A stretch of 64,000 bases of DNA. Origin: Rotaria socialis (taxonomy: Eukaryota > Rotifera > Eurotatoria > Philodinida > Philodinidae). The notes beneath the pieces were generated by a model. The model was not told the DNA's origin. It was given only the letters and a program-made list of their open reading frames with translations, and ran no database searches. Of this stretch, positions 43,027-54,535 are shown piece after piece (position 1 is the stretch's first letter; each line of letters starts with the position of its first letter). A program made the translations under genes and the position numbers. The DNA lies in contig CAJNYU010000032.1 in assembly GCA_905331475.1 (NCBI GenBank), positions 181,083 through 245,082 on the forward strand, written 5' to 3'.

Positions 43027-44062
43027 CAATAGACTGAAAGGCAATCGTTGGATGGTTTCTATGATTGATGACGTATAATTAATTGAAGGTAGAAGATCTC
43101 AATATCTTGCACTTATCAACAACTCGTGTATTTTTGTTTATGGGGATTGACTCTAATTACGGTGACAGAGAATTAATGCAGCTAAAGATTACACTAATCT
43201 CAACTCAATGAATGATATTGATGCGAAGCGAAAGAGTAGAATTGAAAAAAATATAACACAAAATCGATTGTAAAATGTCGCACATTTTATTTCAAACCCG
43301 ATGCACCATGCTGGAAAGCACATTCTAGGTTAATATTTGATTGGAAATGTTTTTTCGGTTACCAAATTGCTGCTCTTGTGTTTGATAGGAAATTGTGATG
43401 ATCTCAAAAGGCATGAAAATAAAATTTGTGTCTTTCTTTTAAAAAAATCTTTCGTTCTCTAGTGAAATATCAGAAATACAATTTCTTATTCAATCACTCT
43501 AATTAGTATTACTCGTTCAAGTTAAATAAAATTCACATTGAAAATACGCCAGAATTAAATTTCTACATTTGCATACAGTATCAATTGCATTTCTAAAGAT
43601 AAGCCGGTACGATCAAATCTATCATCTATATTAAAATCATGTTTGTGAAACAATATGTATGGATCAATTCAGGACCGATACGCTAACCAATTCTAATTCA
43701 CTGTAATGAGTCGAGATATGTCTGATTTATGATTTTAACCACAGAACACTCTCGTCTCATATAACAGTGAACCAGCAGGTTTCCATCTCGTCAACCATCG
43801 AATTCTCTCTACGAACATCTCAAGCACGACTGTTAGGTACGTACTCGAGAAAGCTTCTTAAACTAATAAGAAGACTGCGTAGCCGCTTTGCCGAGAACCG
43901 ATGAGCATCCGAAATGGTCCCGATGATCCGGAAAAGAAAGAAGAATAGAAAGATAATGGATGCAGTGCCCGTCCAGTGATCCAAGACAAATCTTGAAAGA
44001 CCATCGAGTCGACTGGAGGCACTGCTTACTGTTATTTGACTCCTATAATAGTACAATTATAA
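43027..44062. other. Intergenic region between the two Neuralized-like genes, middle part
   Basis: No supportable gene. The 43750-44050 stretch is slightly more G+C rich and may belong with the HTH fragment that follows, but it has stops in all frames I read. Confidence 0.4.
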
Positions 44063-44287
44063 GAAGTAGGCGGCATCGAACTTGATGGCTGTTCGTTAAA
44101 AGAAGCAGCCTATAAACATAATGTTGCTTGTAAATCGTTGAGAAAGCTTTACAAGCTGTACAATAACTCAGTCTTTTATAGTCAGTTGAAAAACGATGTT
44201 GCACAACCAACAAGCAACACTCAAGTCAATTTCATCATGCAGTTGCTGTCGTTGCACGATTGGTCGATGAAATATTTCACTAGATAA
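44063..44287 (+). pseudogene. Pipsqueak-like HTH fragment, possible DNA-transposon relic
   Basis: An open stretch of 74 codons without an ATG at its start, containing GIELDGCSLKEAAYKHNVAC and then KSLRKLYKLYNN. The pattern [ED]-[LI]-x-x-G-C-S-L-[KR]-E-A-A-x-x-[HY]-x-V, with a recognition helix S-L-R, is that of psq/pogo-type helix-turn-helix DNA-binding domains, common in pogo/Tigger-like transposases and in some host proteins. What follows is not recognised and the frame ends at 44285-44287. No terminal repeats were found around it. It is either a transposase remnant or an isolated exon of an unseen gene. Confidence 0.45.
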
Positions 44288-45529
44288 ACAAACAAAAAAA
44301 TTGTTTTTGTAATCAATTAGTCCAGGTTCGGCGAATCGTATTTCGCCAGCTATTATTTTTTCGCTGACGATTGTTTTTGCCGAATAAAATTTTAACCGAA
44401 AAATATCGAATCAAAATTTGATCCATTCTAGACGTAGAATTTTATCCTCACTAACTAGTTTAATAATGGCTCGATTGGTTACCCTCATCTAAGTTGGTAA
44501 CCATCTGACATTGTAATCAACACTCACACTAATGAAGGATTACAAACAAATTGGCATTTTAAAACTGTTATTATCGAATCTTGAGACTGTTGTATTTCCA
44601 AGTGTTGGACTAAATCTGTTATTTATAAATCAAACAAAATATTATTTTATCATCTCTCGTAATTCTAAAAGTTATTTGAGTATCAACTACATGTTTTTTC
44701 GTATATCTTTACGAAAAAAACCTATCAAGGAATAAATCTCGTTGAATATCTATCGTTCATTTCTAGTAATATTTTATCTATATCCCGCTGGATCTTTCTT
44801 TTGTTAATAGACACAATCACATCGTCGAACATTTGCGATATCATAGAATTTTCAATTTCACATTCAAATATATCATGTAAAGCAATAATCTGACGAAGAA
44901 ATCAAAGACACTAAAACTAAAACATCATATTTGAGCATTATACTCTGCGTTCGGTATGATACATTGCAGAATCAAAATTGTCGAACAGCTAGAACGAACC
45001 GGATACTATCAATACAAGAATGACCACGAGTAAACAGAGTTTGACATGTACAAGAACGATGTGTGGCCCGCTTAGATTGATTTCGTTCTTAGCACTTGGC
45101 TATTTTTGCTTGCGAAGTTCTCTCTTAACAAAGCATAAGCACGAAGAATTTCGTCAACATATAATTATGCTCTGATCTTAGCTGGTTGATTTTTAATACT
45201 TGGAGAAATGAACAAAAAACTCGCATCGATTGTAACTCTGAAGATGTCGTACTTTGACATAGTCAATTAGACTCATTTCGTATTATATCATTCGACTAAT
45301 GTTTTCTGACAATCAAAGCGACTCGACGGAAAACATTCTATTTCATTGCAAGAATGCTATCTAGGAAATGTATATAATATGAATGGTCAATTACAATGAT
45401 CCACTTAAAAACAGTTAACGCTTATTCTCATTTTTGATTGGGCAATGAGCTTCCTATTGACAGAGCAATATTTCGATAGCTGGAAAGAATTCTGAGTTTA
45501 ATTAAAACTTGTTCTAAATCTATCTACAA
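44288..45529. other. Intergenic region upstream of the second Neuralized-like gene
   Basis: No coding region is supported. Two small hairpins are present: GGCGAA...TTCGCC near 44330-44352 and GGTTACC...GGTAACC near 44477-44502. The promoter of the gene at 45530 should be here. Confidence 0.45.
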
Positions 45530-47176
45530 ATGGCTTCTCAAACGAAATCAAACAAACTCATAGCCGAGCCATTGCATTTTCATACAGTTCATGGCGATCA
45601 AATAAGATTAAGCGACAATAATTCTCGAGCAACTCGTGATCGATTGAACAACACATTGTTATTCACAAATCGACCTATATTAGCAAATGAAATAGTTGAA
45701 CTGTACATTGAAGAATTATCAACTGAGTTTTATGGACTTATTCGTATTGGTTTAACAACCATTGATCCTGGCTCATTCACACAACAAACTTTACCGAAGA
45801 CGATGCCAGCAAATGATAATCGTGATTGGTTCATACCATCACCACGTTCTCCACCGAATATTATGAAAAATAAAACGATATATCTGAAATATACAACTGA
45901 GGGTGATGTAAGTGTTCTTGTTTCACTGAGCCGAAATTTCTCCGATGAAATTAAAAAATAAATTAAACGAAATTCTTATGCACGTTAGTTTGATCGTGTA
46001 GAAAGACAGGAAATATTTTATTTATATAAAATAAATTTCCACTCACGTAAAAAATAATATTGTGACACTTAAAAAAAAAGAATGGTAAAATGTGATTGAG
46101 AGAATTCGATTTTTTTTCAATCGAACTCACATGTAAAATAGGCCATCGATTGCGCATGATGTTGCATCATAATTTTGAATAGTTCAAGACTAAAACGGGG
46201 AATTTTGGTTTTTACATAGTATTCAATTTTCCGATCATTTTTAATTTAAAAATAGTGCACTTCGTGTTTTGTTTAGATACTTATTGACTATGACGGTACC
46301 GGCTTTATTAAACAGTTAACTGTACCTCCCATAACAAAAGATATTTGGTGTGCACTTGATCTAAATGGCATTGTTGCCCAAATACGTCTGACTCAATCTG
46401 AAGCAGATGTTCTAGCAAATCCTGTCGATCGAGCTAGAGCACGTTACCTTCAATATACAAATAATCGTAAGAAAGAAAATGCATCTGTTTACTACAGTGG
46501 CGAGTTAGCACCTGGTGTTGTTACAATGATAGATTGCGATGAAAATTCTGAAATCTCAGAAAATATCGCTGTAAAAAAGAAGTCAACAGCAGCAATAGTA
46601 ATTAATGAAACGCTTAAACGATCTATGTGTATTGTTTTGCAAATAATCGATATGGATCATACATTATCAGCATATTTAACGATTCGTTGCTTAACTGAAG
46701 GACGAACATCGAATGAACATACTAAATTAATTGATAATACATTTGATCATGTAACACTAGGCGATGAGATAGGTTTGCGTGTACTACCGGATGGATGTAT
46801 AACATTTTCATGTGACAATCGTCATGTTAAACCTTTATTCAACATAGATCTAACGGTTAACGACAACCCTGCTGTACAGCAAACATCATATAATTTGGAA
46901 TTTATTATGAATGGACGCGTAACTGGACTTCGATTAGTGGGAATTTATCGACCTACCGAAGCAGAAGCACGAACTCTTCCGCCTGCTGTTGGTGGTGGGT
47001 GTCAAGCTACTGTCATACATAGAGTATGTCCAAATGGCTTGTCGGGTCTTCTATTACCTTGTAAACATTTATGTGTTTGTTATGAATGCGGCAAAGCTCT
47101 TGTCGATAGGTATTCATGCCCGAATATTAAATGTCGTAAACCGATCAAAGGATGTGTTAAAGTATTTAAGGATTAA
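45530..47176 (+). CDS. NEURL-like: Neuralized-like NHR protein with degenerate RING
   Basis: Two exons (45530-45907, 46277-47176) give 425 residues. The intron was placed because GGTGAT|GTAAGT...TTTAG|ATACTT gives TEGDILIDYDGTGFIKQL and restores the NHR order; reading on stops at 45961. NHR1 begins LHFHTVHGDQIRLSDNNS and has VELYIEELSTEFYGLIRIGL, TTIDPGSF and WCALDLNGIVAQIRL. NHR2 runs from about residue 200 to 350, with YYSGELAPGVVTMI and LRVLPDGCITFSCDN. The terminal RING is altered: the first pair is C-x9-C (GCQATVIHRVC) instead of C-x2-C, the middle LLLPCKHLCVCYECGKAL is intact, and the last pair is C-x4-C (CPNIKC) instead of CPxC. Zinc binding and E3 activity are therefore doubtful. It is the paralogue of the gene at 39507, head to head with it, with a different intron pattern, so the duplication is old. 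Confidence 0.88.
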
Positions 47177-48600
47177 TGAGCATTGTTTCTGTGCTTCATT
47201 TAATACTATTCTTTGCACGTATTTTTTTTTTCTTCATTTTTTCATAATAATTGTTCGGGTGTTCGCAAGTGAAATTGATGATAATAAATTTAAACAAAGA
47301 ACACATTTTAAGTGTTAAATGAAATTGAAAAGAAATACTCGCGAACAAGTAATTTAGTTTTAGTTGTCACCGATAATAATTCGATATAAAACAAAGACAA
47401 TCGAATAACGAAATAATTTAATCAAAAAAACATAAGAGGAGGATAAATAAAAAAACGTGATTATATTCTTTCCAATCAAAAGTGTTTTCGTGTGACGGAA
47501 AGCAAACACACCGGTTTTAATGAGCGTGAAAGAAATTTTTTGGAAATGTAAGCTAGAGTTTGATCTTTCTCTGAGATATTCGTTTTCACTATGTGACGTT
47601 CTCATGGAGATAACTGTTCAAAAGAAGAATTTCCCAACAAACTACTAATTAAAACGGCACATAGAATGTAAAATAACAGATCTAATGCTATAATTTTAGT
47701 ATCTTACACGTCAAATCATCATCTCCGTAATACAATTCAAGTAGATAAGACTTGCTCTAGATGTCTCTTATCTTCTTATTGAAAATTAGTAGCAAGAATG
47801 GTCACATTAATATAGAAACCTTCAACATTACCCACTTTCATAATAAAAGACTCATAAAAATGCGTGACAGATCAAATTTCATAATAAATAAGTACTTGAA
47901 AAGTTTTATCATCACGTGGTTATTTCGCATATTCCTCATACCAGCTACTTATAATTGCAAAGTACCCCAAGATAGTACCGAGATTATATTGATACATTAT
48001 TTTCAGGCTCAAATATTATATTTTTCATTCCAGTCGTCATGCATACTGCTTTATGGAAATAACTGCTGTTGGCGCTTTTAAGACAGCGGCGAAAACTCTT
48101 GGATTAGAGTTTTGATCAGGCTATTTCAAAGCATTTGTCTGCTTGGATAATGTTAGAGGCCAAAGCAAACACTTAATGAGATGCTGCAATCAAGCGCAAA
48201 TATATCAATAATTCTTATTGAAAATCATGCAGGCACACAATTAGTGTAGATGAGTATGTATGTGCCGATTACTATTTTTATACAGTACTTAACAAAAGTA
48301 AGGAGAAACCTCGGTCTTGAATTTCTCAATAATAAATTTATGGTATGTTCTGGGAAAGAGACATTTCGCACTAAGTTTTTGTTTTTTATTTTTGTAGATA
48401 AATCTTTCCTCACTATTCATTAAGCACATTCTATGAGTGGAATTGTAGTGTATCATTTTAGATGTAATGAATAGTGCTTGTGTCACGTTCGTACAATTAA
48501 AATTTTAACATATATTCATCTTGCATATCCAATCGCTTACATTAGTTCGTTTTGGTATAACAACCCCTTTAAAATTCCTACAACAGTTCAAGAGTACAAC
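47177..48600. other. Intergenic spacer upstream of the GPCR gene
   Basis: No coding region is supported. At 48135-48147 the 13-bp TTTGTCTGCTTGG equals the terminus of the palindromic MITE at 42720-43026, perhaps a solo remnant. Open frames here are A+T-rich and unrecognised. Confidence 0.45.
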
Positions 48601-49602
48601 ATGTCCGACAATCAAACTGTTTCTTTTCAAAGCACTGAAATTTCCTGGTCACGACCTCTTCGATTTTGGCTTTTGATTGCTTTCGACATTCCATCGATTA
48701 TATGTTCGCTCTTTATTCTTGATCATCTATTATCTAGTCGAACCCTACGTCATGATTTACACAATCATACAATCATTATTTTACTTCTATTGGTACTTGT
48801 CTTCCAACTGACCGATATTCCATTGTACTTAGATTTTATTCTAAAAGGTAGAGTCGAACCACAAACCCCAAGTCGCTGCCTAATATGGTGGTTAGTAGAT
48901 CTTGGTTTCTACAATACGGCTGCAATCGTTCTTGCATGGGCCTCTATTGAACGTCATATTCTTATATTTCATATTCAATGGCTTTCAAGTAAAAGGCAAT
49001 GTTTCTTTTTTCATTATATTCCATTGGTTATTCTTCTTATGTATGCGACCATTTACTACACAGTCCTCATATTTTTCCCACCATGTAAACAGACGTATGA
49101 TTATACATTACCTGTATGTTCTGCTACTCCCTGTTATCTTCTTGATCCAGCACTTGGAATATGGGAAATGGGTGTACATGGTTGTTTATGTACGCTAATT
49201 ATTGCGTTTTTCAATATAACTCTCCTGATTCGCGTTGTTCTGCATCAAAAGCGTAGTCGTCGAATATTTCACTGGAAGAAATATCGTAAGATGATAAGTC
49301 AACTCCTCTTGATTTCAATGCTTTATTTACTATTTAATTTGCCTATTATGATTATATGGGTGGCTAGAAATTGTGGACTGCTAGCTGATGTCGGTGTCGA
49401 AGAACAGTTTGTCGCATTTTTTCTCACTTATTGGGTCATGCTTCTGTTGCCGATGGTCTCGCTTTTTTCTCTACCTCATCTCAAGAAGAATCTTATGAGA
49501 TTAGTATGCAATCGAAAAACTCAACAAGCAATTGTATTCCCTTTGAAGATAACACCAAATGCTGCACCCGATGTTCATAACACTATGAAACACACGAAAT
49601 GA
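48601..49602 (+). CDS. Rhodopsin-like GPCR of bdelloid-expanded type
   Basis: Intronless seven-helix receptor of 333 residues. The ATG at 48601 (MSDNQTVSFQ, with an N-glycosylation site) was preferred to readings upstream, because the first helix begins about 25 residues later. Helices, in order: FWLLIAFDIPSIICSLFI; IIILLLLVLVFQLTDIPLYL; CLIWWLVDLGFYNTAAIVLA; YIPLVILLMYATIYYTVLIF; GCLCTLIIAFFNITLLI; LLLISMLYLLFNLPIMII; FFLTYWVMLLLPMVSLFSLP. Helix 3 ends WASIERHILIFH, so the usual DRY is ERH. Helix 6 has FNLPIMI. Extracellular cysteines (PPCKQTYDYTLPVC, TPCY) suggest disulphides. I recall many receptors of this form from Adineta and Rotaria; ligands are unknown and peptide- or chemosensory roles are guesses. 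Confidence 0.88.
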   Translation: MSDNQTVSFQSTEISWSRPLRFWLLIAFDIPSIICSLFILDHLLSSRTLRHDLHNHTIIILLLLVLVFQLTDIPLYLDFILKGRVEPQTPSRCLIWWLVDLGFYNTAAIVLAWASIERHILIFHIQWLSSKRQCFFFHYIPLVILLMYATIYYTVLIFFPPCKQTYDYTLPVCSATPCYLLDPALGIWEMGVHGCLCTLIIAFFNITLLIRVVLHQKRSRRIFHWKKYRKMISQLLLISMLYLLFNLPIMIIWVARNCGLLADVGVEEQFVAFFLTYWVMLLLPMVSLFSLPHLKKNLMRLVCNRKTQQAIVFPLKITPNAAPDVHNTMKHTK

Positions 49603-51343
49603 CAAAAACATTGGATTGTTCAAGTCTTTCTTACCGTTTCGCTCTCTCGTTGTGTTTAATGTGAATACCATATCAAGAAGGATTTCTCAGTGTTCCTTGC
49701 AACACTAACTAAAACATAAACATAGAATATTAATCTTGACTGTTAAACAAAATCACACCCTGCTATAAATATCAACTTCAAGAGCAATAGCGAGGTGAAA
49801 TAGTCGAGAAAATAATTATCTGTTTTTTTTTCTGTCTATGGAAATTTGTATATATTTAATTTAATTATCAATAAAAATCAAATTGAAATCTTTTACAGTT
49901 TAGATCAACAGGTAAAAAGTACGACTATGAGTTATTTTTAACATCGAAGGTAAATTTCATCTACTTCAATTTCCAATTTCATAAATAAAACGTTTCAGAG
50001 CTACTGATATAATCTTATTAAAGATAGAGTAAGGAAACACTATGTGTATTCAAGAACGAATCGTGTTAGTCCAGGATTAGAATTATTCTTGAACTGAAGA
50101 AAATAACCCATAAAATAAAAACGCTGACTTTACTGTAAAATACGATGTTATTGGTGACATGACTGTAAAAAGAACATAATGAACGAACCATTTCAAGTGT
50201 GAATATTAGAACTCATGATGAGTATGAATAAAACTATTGCCATCACCGTAGTTTGGCAAAGAAATATGTTATGTTCACACAGATAAGACATGATAAATTT
50301 CATAAAGCTTCTGTAGCATATTTATATGTAGACAACATGCACAAATAATACGAAATTGATCCGGCATTATTTTTCAATTAGAAATCTTCTGTTTCAAACG
50401 TACGAATATTAATCATATTCTTGGACTTTTAATAGGATAATAGTAAACTTTGCTCTTTGGTTTTTAACATTATTATGAGAACATAACGTAAACATCGGCG
50501 CCAATGCTTGATCCTTGAATCAATTCTTTTCAATAAAGTTATCGATAGTACAAAGTGATGTGTATTGAATTTTTCTCTGCAAAATTATCATCGCACTGTT
50601 TTGCATATTGTTTTAATCCCAACCTTCTAAATTGATTCAATGAAAGTATCTTGATCGATACAAAAAATCTGTTTCTAATAGAAACAAAGGAACTATACGT
50701 TCATCTCAAATCAAAATAGCCTTTCTGTTTCTCCTTTCTTTATTAGTCAAAATAAAAAAATCTATAATTGAAACCTACAAAAAGAAACTTTTTTGATGAA
50801 TCTTTTCATTTATATGACATCCAATATAATAACATTGTTTGTTTCTAATGATTTATATCATGCAAACGTCAATATTTCGGCCCTAAAAAATTTTTAGTAG
50901 CAACGCTAACAAAGTTATTTTCTGTAAATTTATTTTCGTTCAAAAAACCACAGCAATATGATATCAAAGGCATACAGAAAATAGAATAGTCGGCGAACAT
51001 GTGAGATAATTTTGTGAAGAAATAAAATTTTAAAAGTTCAGCAGCATATTCTGCACTTTCAAGTATTAAAAGTTAACAAAAAATAGGTGTCTTGATGAGT
51101 AATATATTGCATGAAGTTTTTTTTTCAATTGGACTTTGCTGGGTTTCTTGCACATCGCGAACAACAAATCAATAGTTTGTGTTTTTCTTTCTCCATATAT
51201 CTGCGACAGCCAGCAACGTGTTTGTGAATCCAAGAGAGAACGAAAAACAAAGAGCAAGAGAGAGTGGGAGAGAATAATACAATTTAATGAAAATCTACTT
51301 CGTTATTTTTAATAAGCAACATATTTTTTTATTTCCATTGACA
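49603..51343. other. Intergenic, no gene seen
   Basis: AATAAAA at about 49870 could end the GPCR transcript. The remainder is A+T-rich without a supportable gene. The reverse-strand frame 51066-51257 is unrecognised. It should include the promoter of the LRR gene at 51344. Confidence 0.5.
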
Positions 51344-54027
51344 ATGCAACAAATAAAATTTCGTGACAGTTTTGTTCTATTTTTATTCGTAAGTATTGCG
51401 TGAATTTAAACAACAATATTTCTTTATCTATTTTCTGTTTAAATTAATAGTTATTATTATTTAATGTTCTTCAATCATCAGCTGCATCTGCTTTATGTCC
51501 TGGTACACCTTCGTGCAATTGTACACTTACAAATAATACCTATTTAGATATCGTTTGCAGTTCGATGCTTAATCTTACTGTACTGCCCGTATTTAATGAT
51601 GTAACACTTCAATCAGGAGTTACTGAAATACATGTTAGTTCATCGACTATTGGTACTCATGGTCCGTTAACAAGTTTACCAACAAATATTTGTTCATCAT
51701 ATCCAAATGTTGCTGTGCTTGATCTATCATGGAATAGTATAACGGGCTCATTAAATATGTCTCAACTTAATTGTTTGGGTACAAAATTAACTTATCTTGA
51801 TTTTTCAAATAATTATATCAGCGATACTGATTTGAATTTTTTAAGAGTAAATAGTCTAATGCAATCAATAAATCTCGCTCAAAATGTTCTAACAAAAATG
51901 CCTGCCGTTAATTCGGATACGTTTGTGAATTTTCCTACAACGTTTGTCCTAATGAATTTCAGTTATAATCAAATAACAAATGTTGATCTTTGGCCTCTAT
52001 TTGTTAAAAATCGTAAGGAATGATTTTTTTTATTTTGTCTTTTGCCAATCATTGTTTTTCATTTTAGAAAATTCGATGATCATTGATATGAGTTATAATG
52101 TAATTCAAAATTATACAAATGAGGTTCCCATCTATGTTAACCAATTTACTGCAACGGCAGATCCGCGTAGTTTTTATTTAAATAATAACCAAATTGAAGG
52201 TTTACCTGATATTTTACTTCAACAGTATGGCGCATGTCCAACAATTAGTACAACAAGTACAGCTTATTTTCTTGTTGCTGTTTCAAATATGTTACTAATA
52301 AATAATAATTTAACATGTAATTGTGACTCGTATAATTTTATACAATTTATTGAGAATTATAAAGATGATTTCCCACAGTTAACTAATGGTACAGCTTTAA
52401 TAACACGAGCAATGTGCTCAACGCCAGACTCAATGGTAGGGCAACAATATATTTTTTCAAATTTTAGCGCAGGAGGTGCATGTGCAAGTTATACATTACC
52501 AAGCCAAACAAATATTTTTTGTTCTGTCTATCCAAATGATACAGCAGTAACTATAGCACCACCAACCTATTGGACACCAACAACAACAATAGCAACAACG
52601 CTAGTTAATCCCAATGCCACAACAATTAGTTCAGGTGGAAATGGTCCTTCAGGGGTAAATTAGTTTTGAGTTACTTTCTACTTATTTCAATATGCTTTTT
52701 TTTCTCTTCAGAATAGTGGTACCAATGGCTCATCAAGTTTGTCATCACCAGCATGGTACATTATTTTAGGCGTTGTACTTGGCCTTGCATTAATAGTCTT
52801 TTTACTTGTAATCGCTGGTTATATATATCGTGATAGATTATTTCCACTAAAGTATGGTTCAAAATTATCAAATAATGGTAGTAGTCATCGACATAGTGAC
52901 GCATCAGTATGTAGAATCGATCTTTCGACACTATGCATTTTGGAAATACAATTTTTTGTTTTTACATCATAGGATTATCATGGTATGCATTCAGGACGTA
53001 CATCACCAAGTGTTGAGTACTATCATTTTAAACAGAAATTTCGAAGTTTCAAAAGAATAATCTATTTTGAAGTATTGTTTTCGAATGACAGAACATAGAA
53101 TTAGGAATAGAGAACGTTTTAGAGTTTGTATTTTTCGCCCTTGTTGTGTAAATACTTCCGTTTCGAATTGTTCTTCAACGAGGGTGATACCGAAAAATAA
53201 AAAGCAAACCTCATAGGTTTAATTTCAAATGAATCAAAACGAGTCTATTTTGACCTTCTTTATAATTTGTTGTTCTCGTGTTAAAAATAGTTTCGATTCG
53301 CTTAAAAATAAAGTACAAAATCATCTTTTTGGTTTCTGATTTAACGATTATTATTCATTTAGGTTGGAACCATCCAGAACAAGAAACTCAGACATGCTTT
53401 CAAATTGATCGTACAAAACCGCCGAGAGGCGTAAAACGAGATCTAAAACAACTTAGAAAAGCTCCTAGTCTTTACAGTTCAGACCACGATAGAACATTAT
53501 CGACATCGGTTGCAACCGATGCAGGAACAAATACAACAAGTGTGGTTAAAGGCATACCAATACCGGCGAAAGTAAATAAAATTCCATCAATTCCCTCCGC
53601 TAACAATGGCACAGTACCTTCTACAAGCGCATCTGAATTGAACGTTACAGCAATACCATTGGCGCCATCAAAACGAGCTAAACTATTGCCACAAGTTAAA
53701 AGTGGAATCTATGTTGATACAATCAATAACAATCTACTGAATACATCAGCTAGTGCATTCGTGTCCAATCAACGGCAAAGACGTCGTAGTTCTATGTGGG
53801 TTCGTAGACAACAGCAAAATTCTATCACACCAATACCTTCACGACCGCACTCTGTGACTGCGCGAAAGACTGTTTTCGATCATGAAGATACTTATAGTGA
53901 TGACATATCTTCTATTCCAACTGTAGAAGCTTTATCTAGTAGGCCACCGAAACCGTTACGAGCATTGCCACTACTTAATATTACTGTTATACCTGGCTGG
54001 ATTGACAATAATTCTGATCAGAATTGA
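51344..54027 (+). CDS. Leucine-rich-repeat single-pass membrane protein
   Basis: Six exons (51344-51388, 51451-52012, 52068-52654, 52712-52906, 52973-53009, 53363-54027) give 696 residues, all phases consistent. It has a signal peptide (MQQIKFRDSFVLFLF-LLLFNVLQSSA) and an N-terminal Cys cap (CPGTPSCNC). LRR-like repeats follow (VAVLDLSWNSITGSL, LTYLDFSNNYISDTDL, MQSINLAQNVLTKMP, FVLMNFSYNQITNV, SMIIDMSYNVIQNY), then an LRRCT-type cap (NNNLTCNCDSYNFIQFIENY, with Cys further on). A Thr/Pro/Ser-rich stalk leads to a transmembrane helix (WYIILGVVLGLALIVFLLV) and a cytoplasmic tail of about 300 residues rich in Ser/Pro and basic residues. The donor of intron 5 (CCAA|GTGTTG) is weak, but the join gives RTSPS-WNHPEQETQ in frame. 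Cell-surface adhesion or recognition is likely; ligand unknown. Confidence 0.83.
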
Positions 54028-54535
54028 TTGTGATATTTTTCATTGAGAAGCCTTTTTTTTCCTTATTTTGTTTGGTTTTTATTTGTGTAATATTATTGAA
54101 TATATATTTTATGTTTGTATACTGAATGCACGCAAATCTTTTCTCAAGGCAAATTCTCCCATTAAAAAAACACTAACTATTACATTATTCAACCTGAAAA
54201 ACAAGCAATCACATATGTTGAATGCATGTTTGTTGAAATATCATTATATTTCGTAAATTTGAGTAACCGATTATAACCAAACAATAACAAAATTCAAACT
54301 TTTGATCATTCAATTTTCTACGAAACCTTTTCAAATTAATTTCCAATGATGTTTCATTTTTTTCTTAAATAAATCTTTAATAATACTATAATAGGTATAA
54401 GAAAACAAATTTAAATGCAAAAATAAACAAAAAAATTAGAATAGTTAATAGTACTAAAAAAAAAAGATAAAATATGCAAATGTTCTCGAACAAACTAAAC
54501 AATATGAGTTTTTTTAGTTAAGTAAATAAAATAGT
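54028..54535. other. Convergent spacer
   Basis: A+T-rich DNA between the 3' ends of the LRR gene (+) and the EF-hand gene (-). No coding region is supported. Confidence 0.5.

Noticed and set aside
45530-45961. Reading the second Neuralized-like gene as a 143-aa protein ending at 45961
   Set aside because: Splicing 45908-46276 joins a full NHR domain and continues to the RING; the short form cuts the domain in half.
53278-54027. A separate gene starting inside the last LRR intron
   Set aside because: The acceptor at 53362/53363 joins in frame to the LRR protein's tail; the extra N-terminal residues come from intron sequence and lack a proper ATG context.
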